Assembly (NCBI GenBank): GCA_900544245.1
Contig: UQUH01000070.1
Location: 1-6,693 of the forward strand
DNA: 6,693 bases
Source of the DNA: an uncultured Coriobacteriaceae bacterium
GTDB taxonomy: Bacteria; Actinomycetota; Coriobacteriia; Coriobacteriales; QAMH01
Direction of reading: 5' to 3'
Shown: one piece after another, positions 1-5,833 of the stretch
Layout: each line of letters begins with the position of its first letter
Position numbering within the stretch: position 1 is the first letter of the stretch
Made by a program: the position numbers and the translations under genes
The notes under the pieces: model-generated
What the model was told of the DNA's origin: nothing
Databases searched by the model: none
What the model saw: the letters and a program-made list of their open reading frames with translations, nothing else

Positions 1-1299
1 TCGCCGATGCCCCTTGCCCTTCCTCGTCTCCCCGAGTTCGTATCCTCCTCGATGGCGGCAACGCTTGCCGCGTCGTGCCTGACGCTTCCGGTGACCGTCG
101 CACAGTTCGCCCAAGTCCCCCTCATCTCGCCCGTTGCGAATCTCATCGCGGCTCCCCTGGTCACGGCTGCGCTGTGCCTGGGTGTCATCGCGCTCGTCTT
201 CGGCATTGTGCTCGCACCCGTTGGAAACATGCTGTTGCAATTTACGGCGGCCACCGCATCGTGCTGCGCCTCGTGCGTGCGCTGTCTTGCAGACATCCCC
301 GGCGCATGCCTGCCACTCTCGAGTGGCACAGAGGTGCTCGGCATCTTCTTCTGCATTGTCTTCGCCTGCCTCTGGATTGCATGGCCCCTCCCCCGTCGGC
401 ATCTGCCCGGACGTGAATCGTCCAGACATGGACAGGTCCTGCGAATGCCAGGCATTTGCATCGCGTCCTCCCTTCCCGTCATCCTCGTCTTCGCGCTTGG
501 TTTCGGGCAGCTCGCGGTGCAACCTGGCCCGACAGGTTCGCGCGTCGTCATGCTGAACGTCGGACAGGGCGACAGCATGCTCGTGCAAAGTGGGAAGGCA
601 AACATGCTCGTCGACACGGGCGAGAGGAGCGACGTGCTTCTGCGCGAGCTTGCCGAGCAAGGCGTGACACATCTCGATGCAGTCGTCATTACGCACAAGG
701 ATGCCGACCACGCCGGCGCACTGCGCGAACTTGCCGGAATCATCGGCATCGACCACGTATACGTGCATTCCGATTTGCTCGACGAGAGGTTCATGGAACC
801 GGTCCTCGAATCCGCACGCTGGGTAACGGGCGGCCGTGGTGCCGAAGGCGTGCGGCCCGGATCGACGTTACGTGCCGGCGAGTTCGCGCTGACCATCGTC
901 GCACCGCAAGCAGGCGGAGAAAGCGAGAACGATGACAGCCTCGTCGGCCTGCTCGAGTTCGATGCGGATGGCGACGGCAGCATCGAGGCGCGCGGCCTCC
1001 TCACGGGCGATGCGGAGAGCACCGCGATGGAGGGAGTCACATCACGGGTAGGTGACATCGACTTCCTCAAGGTTGCCCATCACGGCAGCAAGGGCGGCCT
1101 GACGGACGAGCAGCTCACATGGCTCGCGCCAGAGATCGCGCTTATAAGCGTGGGAGCCGACAACAAATACGGACATCCCAACGCCGAGACGCTGCGCATG
1201 CTGAATGACGTCGGAACACGCATCTACCGCACCGACGAACAAGGCGCCATCACCATCGGCTTTTCTGCAGACGGGATACGGGTGACAACAGAGCGGTGA
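1..1299 (+). CDS. comEC: ComEC/Rec2 DNA-uptake channel, C-terminal part (5' end outside window)
   Basis: This is the inner-membrane protein that carries single-stranded DNA into the cytoplasm during transformation. The frame is open to the left edge, so the first ATG at base 7 is probably internal. About 430 residues are visible, against roughly 700-800 in full ComEC proteins. Numbering from that ATG, residues about 12-75 match the end of the Competence membrane domain (FVSSSMAATLAA, then hydrophobic segments), with further hydrophobic stretches near 109-128 and 149-171. From about 180 a metallo-beta-lactamase-like domain follows, with LNVGQGDS (183-190), THKDADH (229-235), LTGDAE (332-337), AHHGS (357-361) and SVGADNKYGHP (381-391). 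These metal-binding and fold motifs look intact, so the domain may be catalytically competent; its role in ComEC is thought to be nuclease-like. The stop TGA (1297-1299) lies inside the likely ribosome binding site of the next gene. No frameshift is seen in the visible part. Confidence 0.95.
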   Translation, partial: SPMPLALPRLPEFVSSSMAATLAASCLTLPVTVAQFAQVPLISPVANLIAAPLVTAALCLGVIALVFGIVLAPVGNMLLQFTAATASCCASCVRCLADIPGACLPLSSGTEVLGIFFCIVFACLWIAWPLPRRHLPGRESSRHGQVLRMPGICIASSLPVILVFALGFGQLAVQPGPTGSRVVMLNVGQGDSMLVQSGKANMLVDTGERSDVLLRELAEQGVTHLDAVVITHKDADHAGALRELAGIIGIDHVYVHSDLLDERFMEPVLESARWVTGGRGAEGVRPGSTLRAGEFALTIVAPQAGGESENDDSLVGLLEFDADGDGSIEARGLLTGDAESTAMEGVTSRVGDIDFLKVAHHGSKGGLTDEQLTWLAPEIALISVGADNKYGHPNAETLRMLNDVGTRIYRTDEQGAITIGFSADGIRVTTER

Positions 1300-1302
1300 G
1301 TA
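1295..1302 (+). promoter_or_regulatory. Ribosome binding site of the 1303 gene, overlapping the comEC stop
   Basis: GGTGA at 1295-1299 matches the 3' half of the GGAGGTGA Shine-Dalgarno consensus and lies 3 bases before the ATG at 1303, which is the right register for that half-site. It contains the comEC TGA stop, so translation of the two genes may be coupled. This supports ATG 1303 over the in-frame GTG at 1351. Confidence 0.5.
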
Positions 1303-1761
1303 ATGCAAGTTTTCGATAGGCACTTGTCAGACAGCGATAAGACTCCGAAGGTGACATTTGAAAATGAAGATGTGCGCATCTTCAAAGAAACTCATTGCTC
1401 ACATGAAATTCGAACTGCAGGAAAACTCAGCAGGCGCGGCATTCGATGCTGCTTTGTCAATGACAATGTCCAAGAGCTTGATAGAAACGGCAAGCCTACA
1501 GGTCGCTCCCTCAACTATGCAGACCTAGATAATGGAATGGAGATAAAAGTCCTGAACAGCGCATCATCGTACAACACGATAAATGGCCATCTCAAAAACG
1601 CGAGCAAGAAGCTTAATGCAACGAGCGTGGTATTCGACAATAGTGAAAACAAATGCCTGACCGACGAAAAACTTGCAGAGTATTTAAGACGAAGCCAAGC
1701 ATTCAAGTATGGGAGCGTATATATGCTGACATGCGAAGATAGGCTCATAAGGATAAAGTAA
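1303..1761 (+). CDS. Putative CdiA-CT/BECR- or ExK-type nuclease (orphan toxin-like), AT-rich
   Basis: A 152-residue soluble protein with no signal peptide or membrane segment. I do not recognise an exact family. The layout resembles C-terminal nuclease domains of contact-dependent toxins and phage-associated BECR nucleases: a helix ending in a Gly turn and strand (LSRRGIRCCFV, 42-52), a loop with GKPTG (63-67), then ADLDNGMEIKVL (73-84) with a D...ExK core (D74, E80, K82), a Ser/Asn-rich helix (SSYNTINGHLKNASKK, 88-103), a strand VVFD (109-112), and LTDEKLAEYLRRS (119-131). It ends in a short strand pair, VYMLTCEDRLIRIK. Assigning it as an RNase or DNase is inference from this pattern. G+C is about 44% over 300 hand-counted bases, far below both neighbours, which suggests horizontal acquisition. 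It starts 3 bases after comEC and ends directly before a large hairpin. No immunity-like gene is visible beside it, so it may be a moron or relic, or a non-toxic family member. Confidence 0.6.
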   Translation: MQVFDRHLSDSDKTPKVTFENEDVRIFKETHCSHEIRTAGKLSRRGIRCCFVNDNVQELDRNGKPTGRSLNYADLDNGMEIKVLNSASSYNTINGHLKNASKKLNATSVVFDNSENKCLTDEKLAEYLRRSQAFKYGSVYMLTCEDRLIRIK

Positions 1762-1799
1762 GCGCTCCGGGTGTTACCTACAGGTATCAGCCAGAGCGC
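1762..1799. terminator. Long imperfect hairpin, likely bidirectional terminator between converging genes
   Basis: It starts on the base after the stop codon at 1761. The arms pair as GCGCTC/GAGCGC, then GG/CC, TG/CA and TACC/GGTA, separated by three single 1x1 mismatches and closed by a TACA loop; 14 of 17 positions are Watson-Crick pairs. Reading on the - strand, the sequence after the stem is TTACTTTATCC, moderately U-rich. On the + strand the nearest T-run (GATTTTATC) starts several bases downstream. It is therefore a plausible terminator for both the 1303 gene and the ligase unit ending at 1883. The regular mismatch spacing is unusual for a simple terminator, so another structured role is possible. 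Confidence 0.55.
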
Positions 1800-1847
1800 A
1801 AACTGATTTTATCACATCTTCAATCAGATGCCCCGCAAAAGACGTTG

Positions 1848-1882
1848 CGCTTAGTTATCCAATTCACAATTCGACTAACGCG
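1848..1882 (-). terminator. Weak hairpin just after the ligase stop codon
   Basis: CGC-TTAGT (1848-1855) pairs with ACTAA-(C)-GCG (1874-1882), with one bulged base and an AT-rich loop of 18 bases. It begins on the base after the ligase stop. On the - strand it is followed by AACGTCTTTTGC, which has only a short T-run. A second small stem, CGCAA/TTGCG (1834-1849), overlaps it and could compete. It may help end ligase transcription, but the large loop makes it weak. Confidence 0.3.
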
Positions 1883-3727
1883 TCACTCCTCGTCAAAGAC
1901 CTCTTGGTCGGTGCGACCGGTGAGCTCCTTGGCCATGTCACGCAGCTTGAACTTCTGGATCTTGTTGGCCGGGTTCATGGGGAACTCGTCGACGAAGAAG
2001 ACAAACTTGGGTACCTTGAAGCGGGCGATGCGCGGGATCGCGTACTCGCGCACGTCCTCCTGCGTCATGTCCTCGTAGCCCTCGCGCGTGCGGATGAAGG
2101 CCGTCACGACCTCGCCATACTTCTCGTCGGGACAACCCACGACCTGCGCATCGAGCACGCCGGGCATCGTGAGCAGGAAGTTCTCGACCTCGAGCGGGTA
2201 GATGTTCTCGCCACCGCGGATGATCATGTCCTTGATGCGACCCGTGACGCGGAAGTAGCCCTCCTCGTCGATGGTGCCCATGTCGCCGGAATGCAGGTAG
2301 CCTTCCTCGTCGATGGCCTTGGCCGTCTCCTCGGGCATCTTGTAGTAGCCCTTCATGACATTGTAGCCACGGCAGCACAGCTCGCCATGCTCGCCCGGAC
2401 CCAGAGGCTCGCCCGTGTTGACGTCGGCGACCTTGACCGACACCGGCGGGTGCTTGCGTCCCACCGTCGTGCACTTGTGCTCGACATCATCGTCGACGCT
2501 CGTCTGCGTGAACACGGGACTCGTCTCGGTGAGCCCGTAGCAAATGGTGATATCGCGCATGTTCATCTTGTCGATGACCTCCTGCATGGTCGCGGGAGGG
2601 CACGGGGAGCCGGCCATGATGCCGGTGCGCAGGGAGGACATGTCGTACTTCTCGAAGTCCGGATGGTTGAGCTCGGCAATGTACATGGTAGGAACTCCGT
2701 ACACTGCGGTCGCCCTCTCGCGGTCGATAGCGCGCAAAACCATCTCGGCGTCGAAGTCCTCGATACCGACGATGGTGCAGCGGTGCGTGAGAATGGCCAT
2801 GATACCGAGTACGCAACCGAAGCAGTGGAAGTACGGTACGGGCAGACACACGCGGTCATTGGGCGTGAGCTTCATGCCCTCGCCGATGAAGAAGCCATCA
2901 TTGAGGATGTTGCGATGCGTGAGCATGACGCCCTTGGGAAAGCCCGTCGTTCCGCTCGTGTACTGCATCATGCAGCAGTCGTTGTTGTCAAAGGAGCGAG
3001 TGACCTTGTCGAGCTCCTCGGCATCGACGTATTCGCCGAGCAAGAGCAGCTCGGGTACGCTGTAGAAACCACGGTGCTTCTCGGGCCCCATGTAGATGAG
3101 GTTCTTGAGGAAGGGATACTCCTCGGTGTTGAGGTAGCCACGCTGCTGCGTGAGCGATTCCGGTACCAGGTCGCGGATGATTCCCTTGTAATCGATGTCG
3201 CGATACTGGTCGATGATGCACAGCGCCTTCATGTCGCTTTGCTTGAGCACGTAGTCGAGCTCGTTGGACTTAAAGACCGGGTTCATCGTGACCATGACGA
3301 CGCCGATCTTGGCGCAGGCGTACATGAAGGTGACCCAATCCGGGATGTTGCGTGCCCATACGCCCAGATGGTCGCCCGGACGCATGCCGATGTAGAGCAT
3401 GCCGCGCGCGAGCAAGTCGCTACGCTCGTTGAACTCGGCGTACGTCCAACGCAAGTCGCGATCAGGATAAACCATGAACTCGTGATCGGGATCGATTTCG
3501 GTCTGGAAGCGCAGGTAATCGCCGAGCGTCATCTCGGAGAGCAGCGGATAGTCCTGGTCGCCGAAGACAGGGACACTACCGTCCTCGCGGGCAGATGGCT
3601 GCATGATCTCTGCCGCTCGCTCGAGGCGAAAGTCAATCTCCTCCTGTGTCCATCCGTTTTCGGTGATGAGATGGTCGGTGGCCATGTAGGCCGGCGACTC
3701 TTGCATGATTTTTGTCATCGTCAGCAC
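1883..3727 (-). CDS. AMP-forming acyl-CoA synthetase (ANL superfamily ligase)
   Basis: Activates a carboxylic acid with ATP to an acyl-adenylate, then transfers the acyl group to CoA; cytoplasmic. The 614 residues carry the ANL signatures in order: YTSGTTGFPKG (256-266, phosphate-binding loop), YGLTETSP (397-404), SGDMG with ribose-binding D482, GRIKDMIIRGGENIYP (496-511, hinge between the N- and C-terminal domains), and NKIQKFKLR (588-596) with the likely catalytic Lys589. The Gly usually found before that Lys is Asn here. The N-terminus is about 60 residues longer than a minimal member. The start is GTG at 3727: TAGAGGGGGCTG lies directly upstream, giving GAGG six bases before GTG; ATG at 3718 is the alternative. 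The regulator gene ends 9 bases upstream, so the two are probably one transcript. The overall pattern is closest to medium/long-chain fatty-acyl-CoA ligases, but the substrate, including aromatic or branched acids, cannot be told. Confidence 0.93.
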   Translation of the reverse strand: MLTMTKIMQESPAYMATDHLITENGWTQEEIDFRLERAAEIMQPSAREDGSVPVFGDQDYPLLSEMTLGDYLRFQTEIDPDHEFMVYPDRDLRWTYAEFNERSDLLARGMLYIGMRPGDHLGVWARNIPDWVTFMYACAKIGVVMVTMNPVFKSNELDYVLKQSDMKALCIIDQYRDIDYKGIIRDLVPESLTQQRGYLNTEEYPFLKNLIYMGPEKHRGFYSVPELLLLGEYVDAEELDKVTRSFDNNDCCMMQYTSGTTGFPKGVMLTHRNILNDGFFIGEGMKLTPNDRVCLPVPYFHCFGCVLGIMAILTHRCTIVGIEDFDAEMVLRAIDRERATAVYGVPTMYIAELNHPDFEKYDMSSLRTGIMAGSPCPPATMQEVIDKMNMRDITICYGLTETSPVFTQTSVDDDVEHKCTTVGRKHPPVSVKVADVNTGEPLGPGEHGELCCRGYNVMKGYYKMPEETAKAIDEEGYLHSGDMGTIDEEGYFRVTGRIKDMIIRGGENIYPLEVENFLLTMPGVLDAQVVGCPDEKYGEVVTAFIRTREGYEDMTQEDVREYAIPRIARFKVPKFVFFVDEFPMNPANKIQKFKLRDMAKELTGRTDQEVFDEE

Positions 3728-3736
3728 CAGCCCCCT

Positions 3737-4324
3737 CTAGACCGGCGTGTACACGACGGCGAGGAACTTGGCCTTCTGGCCGTCATGCGCGCGCACTTCG
3801 TGCGGAACGATGGAATCGTAGTAAATGGATTCACCCGGGTGCAGCACGAAGAGCTCTTTGCCGTACTCGATCTCGATCTCGCCCTCCATGCCGTAGAGCC
3901 ACTCCTCGCCCTCGTGGCCGACGAGCTTGTGGCTTGTCTCGCCGGAGGGGTCGACGGTGATGATGAAGGGGTCGATATGGCGCGAGGGCTTGCCCGCCGC
4001 AAGGCTGAAGTAGGACAAGTCACCCGCATCGTTATTCGTCTCGAGGCTCTTGAGGCGCGTGACCTCCTTCATCTGCTCCTGCGAGATGTAGAGTGGCCCA
4101 CGGGCCTCGTCATCGTCCATGAGGGTGCCGAGGCGTACGCCAAGCGCACGCGTGATCTTGATAAGGGGTGCAAGCGAAGGCGGGAGTTCACCGTTTTCGA
4201 GACCCTGGATGGTCTCGATATCGCACTGGCAGCGATCCGCCAGGTCTTGCTGCGTAAGATGATGCGCCTCGCGCAGCGTCGTGATCTTCGTTCCCAATTT
4301 GTTCTCGATTGCCTCTTCGCTCAT
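3737..4324 (-). CDS. XRE-family helix-turn-helix regulator with C-terminal cupin domain
   Basis: A 195-residue cytoplasmic DNA-binding regulator. Residues about 10-70 form an HTH_3 domain (KITTLREAHHLTQQDLADRC, then DIETIQGLENG at 35-45). A linker follows, and a cupin barrel occupies about 120-195. Cupin motif 1 is seen as H137-x3-E141-x6-G148 (GHEGEEWLYGMEG), with the first His of HxH replaced by Val135. Motif 2 is LHPGES (161-166) with PH at 174-175. The start chosen is ATG 4324, because AAGGAG lies 7 bases upstream; an ATG six codons earlier at 4342 has only a poor GAGAGA upstream and would bury this site. Proteins of this design sense a small ligand through the cupin. Since it is transcribed just ahead of the acyl-CoA ligase, it probably controls that gene and itself in response to a carboxylic acid or acyl-CoA; that ligand is inference. 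No convincing promoter or operator could be fixed in 4325-4405. Confidence 0.9.
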   Translation of the reverse strand: MSEEAIENKLGTKITTLREAHHLTQQDLADRCQCDIETIQGLENGELPPSLAPLIKITRALGVRLGTLMDDDEARGPLYISQEQMKEVTRLKSLETNNDAGDLSYFSLAAGKPSRHIDPFIITVDPSGETSHKLVGHEGEEWLYGMEGEIEIEYGKELFVLHPGESIYYDSIVPHEVRAHDGQKAKFLAVVYTPV

Positions 4325-4337
4325 TGCCTTTCTCCTT
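4325..4337 (-). promoter_or_regulatory. Ribosome binding site that decides the regulator start
   Basis: On the - strand AAGGAG is followed by AAAGGCA and then ATG at 4324. It is the strongest Shine-Dalgarno match near this gene, and its 7-base spacing is good. It favours the 195-residue product over the 201-residue one starting at 4342. Confidence 0.7.
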
Positions 4338-4405
4338 ACCATTGATATCTCTCACACGTTGCAAAAAGCATGCAGCGCGTAAATCCCATACAGTACCACG
4401 TACAT

Positions 4406-4442
4406 CCAAGAACGGCTCCCCACATTGAGGAGCCGTTCTTGG
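4406..4442. terminator. Perfect 14-bp hairpin, rho-independent terminator of the 2-oxoacid oxidoreductase operon
   Basis: CCAAGAACGGCTCC (4406-4419) is fully complementary to GGAGCCGTTCTTGG (4429-4442), with a 9-base loop. It lies 20 bases after the gamma-subunit stop and upstream of the regulator gene, both on the - strand. The TTCTT in the descending arm supplies part of the U-tract, with no long T-run beyond it. It probably ends the oxidoreductase transcript and insulates the regulator-ligase unit, which would then need its own promoter in 4325-4405. Confidence 0.75.
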
Positions 4443-4462
4443 TTAGACCAATGTCAGGCTCC

Positions 4463-4999
4463 CTACAGTCCTATGCCAAGCTCAAGCGCAGCGAGGTTTT
4501 TCTCGACCATCGCGGCTTTGCGTGCTGGAACGGCCTTGCGAATGGCCGCGTCGAGCGTCTCACGCTGGCAAAACTGTGTCTCAGCCCAGAGCTTGCCCAC
4601 GCACACGATGTTCGCGAGACCCTTGAGGCCCTCTTCCTCGGCAGCCGAAGTCGCGGGAATCATGAACGAGGTGATATCGTCACGCACAGGACCGCTGTTG
4701 GTAAGCGCGCTATCTATGACGATAATGCCGCCGGGCACGATATCGGCTTCGAACTTGTCGACGGAAGGTTGGTTCATCGCGATGACCGCCGTCGGATTGG
4801 TGATGAGCGGCGACCCGATGGGCTCGTCGGACAACGTGACCGAGCAGTTGGCGGTACCGCCGCGCATCTCGGGACCGTACGAGGGCAGCCACGAGACCTG
4901 ACGATCCTCGATGAGACCCGCGTATGCGATGACCTTGCCGCCGAAGAGCAGGCCCTGGCCACCGAATCCGGAGAGGATGAAGCGCATTTCCTTGCTCAT
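4463..4999 (-). CDS. korC: 2-oxoacid:ferredoxin oxidoreductase, gamma subunit (Kor/Vor type)
   Basis: Gamma subunit of the thiamine-diphosphate enzyme that oxidatively decarboxylates a 2-oxoacid to acyl-CoA with reduction of ferredoxin; cytoplasmic. The 178 residues match the usual length of a stand-alone gamma subunit (POR catalytic domain). Visible signatures are SGFGGQG (10-16) near the N-terminus, SYGPEMRGGTANC (40-52), and a middle part with strands such as IIVIDSAL. The start ATG 4999 overlaps the beta stop by one base (TAATG), and GGGAGG lies 9 bases upstream, so translation is probably coupled to beta. It is the last gene of the operon and is followed by the 4406-4442 terminator. The symbol follows kor naming; it could equally be the gamma subunit of a branched-chain (vor) or another 2-oxoacid enzyme. 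Confidence 0.9.
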   Translation of the reverse strand: MSKEMRFILSGFGGQGLLFGGKVIAYAGLIEDRQVSWLPSYGPEMRGGTANCSVTLSDEPIGSPLITNPTAVIAMNQPSVDKFEADIVPGGIIVIDSALTNSGPVRDDITSFMIPATSAAEEEGLKGLANIVCVGKLWAETQFCQRETLDAAIRKAVPARKAAMVEKNLAALELGIGL

Positions 5000-5832
5000 T
5001 AGCGCGCACCTCCCTCGGCAACGATCTTGCTGTCCTTGGCGCGGTCGAGCGCCGCGGCGGCAACGCTCTCGTAGCCCTCGGCCAACACGTCACGATACAC
5101 GCCGAGCGGGTAGTACGGCAGCATGTTCTCGCGCATCCACTCGAAGGACTCCTGCGGCGTCATGCCCCAGTTGGTCGGACAGGTCGAGACGACCTCGACG
5201 AGCGAGTAGCCCACGCCGTCAACCTGGTTCTGGAACGCCTTCTTGATGGCCTTCTTCGCCTTGCGCACGTGCGCGGGCGTATCCACGGTGACGCGCTCGA
5301 GATACGCGGGACCATCGAGCGTGGCAAGCAACTCGCAAATGCGCACGGGATAGCCGGCGCTCGAGGTGTCGCGACCGTAGGGCGAGGTCTGCGTAACCTG
5401 ATGCGGCAGGCTCGTGGGAGCCATCTGGCCACCGGTCATGCCGTAGATTGCGTTGTTGATGAAGATGATGGTGATGTTCTCCCCGCGCGTGGCCGCGTGC
5501 ACGGTCTCGGCCGTGCCGATGGAAGCGAGGTCACCATCGCCCTGATAGGCGAAGACGACGTTATCCGGCAGCACGCGCTTGATGCCGGTCGCGACCGCGG
5601 GCGCACGCCCATGAGCGGCCTCGACCATGTCGCAGCCGAAGAAGTTGTATCCCAGGACGGAACAGCCGACGGGAGTGACGCCCACCGTCTTGCCCTCGAT
5701 GCCGAGTTCGTCGATGGCCTCGGCGACCAGACGATGCACGATGCCGTGGGTGCAGCCCGGGCAGAAGTTGGTCACGACGGGCAACAGCGCATCGGGACGC
5801 TCGAAGACGACCTTCTCCTCCTTCTCCGCCAT
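4999..5832 (-). CDS. korB: 2-oxoacid:ferredoxin oxidoreductase, beta subunit (TPP-binding)
   Basis: Catalytic subunit that binds thiamine diphosphate and probably one 4Fe-4S cluster. The 277 residues are of the usual length for this family. The TPP site is seen as GDGD (98-101) with NN at 126-127, followed by YGMTGGQ (130-136), a hallmark of Kor/Vor beta chains. Cys24 and Cys27 (CPGCTHG), Cys57 (PVGCS) and Cys217 (STCPTNWG) are placed like the four cluster ligands of archaeal 2-oxoacid:ferredoxin oxidoreductases. The frame stays open upstream to 5946, but that part overlaps the alpha gene and is Ser/Arg-rich out-of-frame sequence. ATG 5832 gives the family-like start (MAEKEEKVVF), lies one base after the alpha stop, and has GGTGAG just upstream. 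The C-terminal tail is typical of VorA/KorB-like chains in anaerobes. The substrate is not determined. Confidence 0.93.
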   Translation of the reverse strand: MAEKEEKVVFERPDALLPVVTNFCPGCTHGIVHRLVAEAIDELGIEGKTVGVTPVGCSVLGYNFFGCDMVEAAHGRAPAVATGIKRVLPDNVVFAYQGDGDLASIGTAETVHAATRGENITIIFINNAIYGMTGGQMAPTSLPHQVTQTSPYGRDTSSAGYPVRICELLATLDGPAYLERVTVDTPAHVRKAKKAIKKAFQNQVDGVGYSLVEVVSTCPTNWGMTPQESFEWMRENMLPYYPLGVYRDVLAEGYESVAAAALDRAKDSKIVAEGGAR

Positions 5833-5833
5833 G

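Noticed and set aside
1515..1748. A 77-codon hydrophobic frame on the - strand inside the AT-rich gene, considered as an antisense immunity or antitoxin gene
   Set aside because: There is no ribosome binding site before its ATG at 1748, and it lies wholly antisense to a better-supported gene.
1803..1827. CTGATT/AATCAG inverted repeat with a 13-base loop
   Set aside because: The 6-bp AT-rich stem is too weak, and too likely by chance, to call a terminator or operator.
1904..4345. An 813-codon open frame on the + strand, antisense to the ligase and regulator genes
   Set aside because: It runs opposite two genes with clear family motifs, and its product is a low-information mix rich in His, Val, Asp, Leu and Arg with no recognisable domain. 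GC-rich codon use commonly leaves such antisense frames open.
4343..4405. Promoter or operator for the regulator-ligase unit (TTGCAA, TATCAA and GTAC-N3-GTAC on the - strand)
   Set aside because: The hexamers have wrong spacing or poor matches, and the GTAC repeat is made of self-palindromic tetramers. A promoter is likely somewhere here, but I cannot place it.
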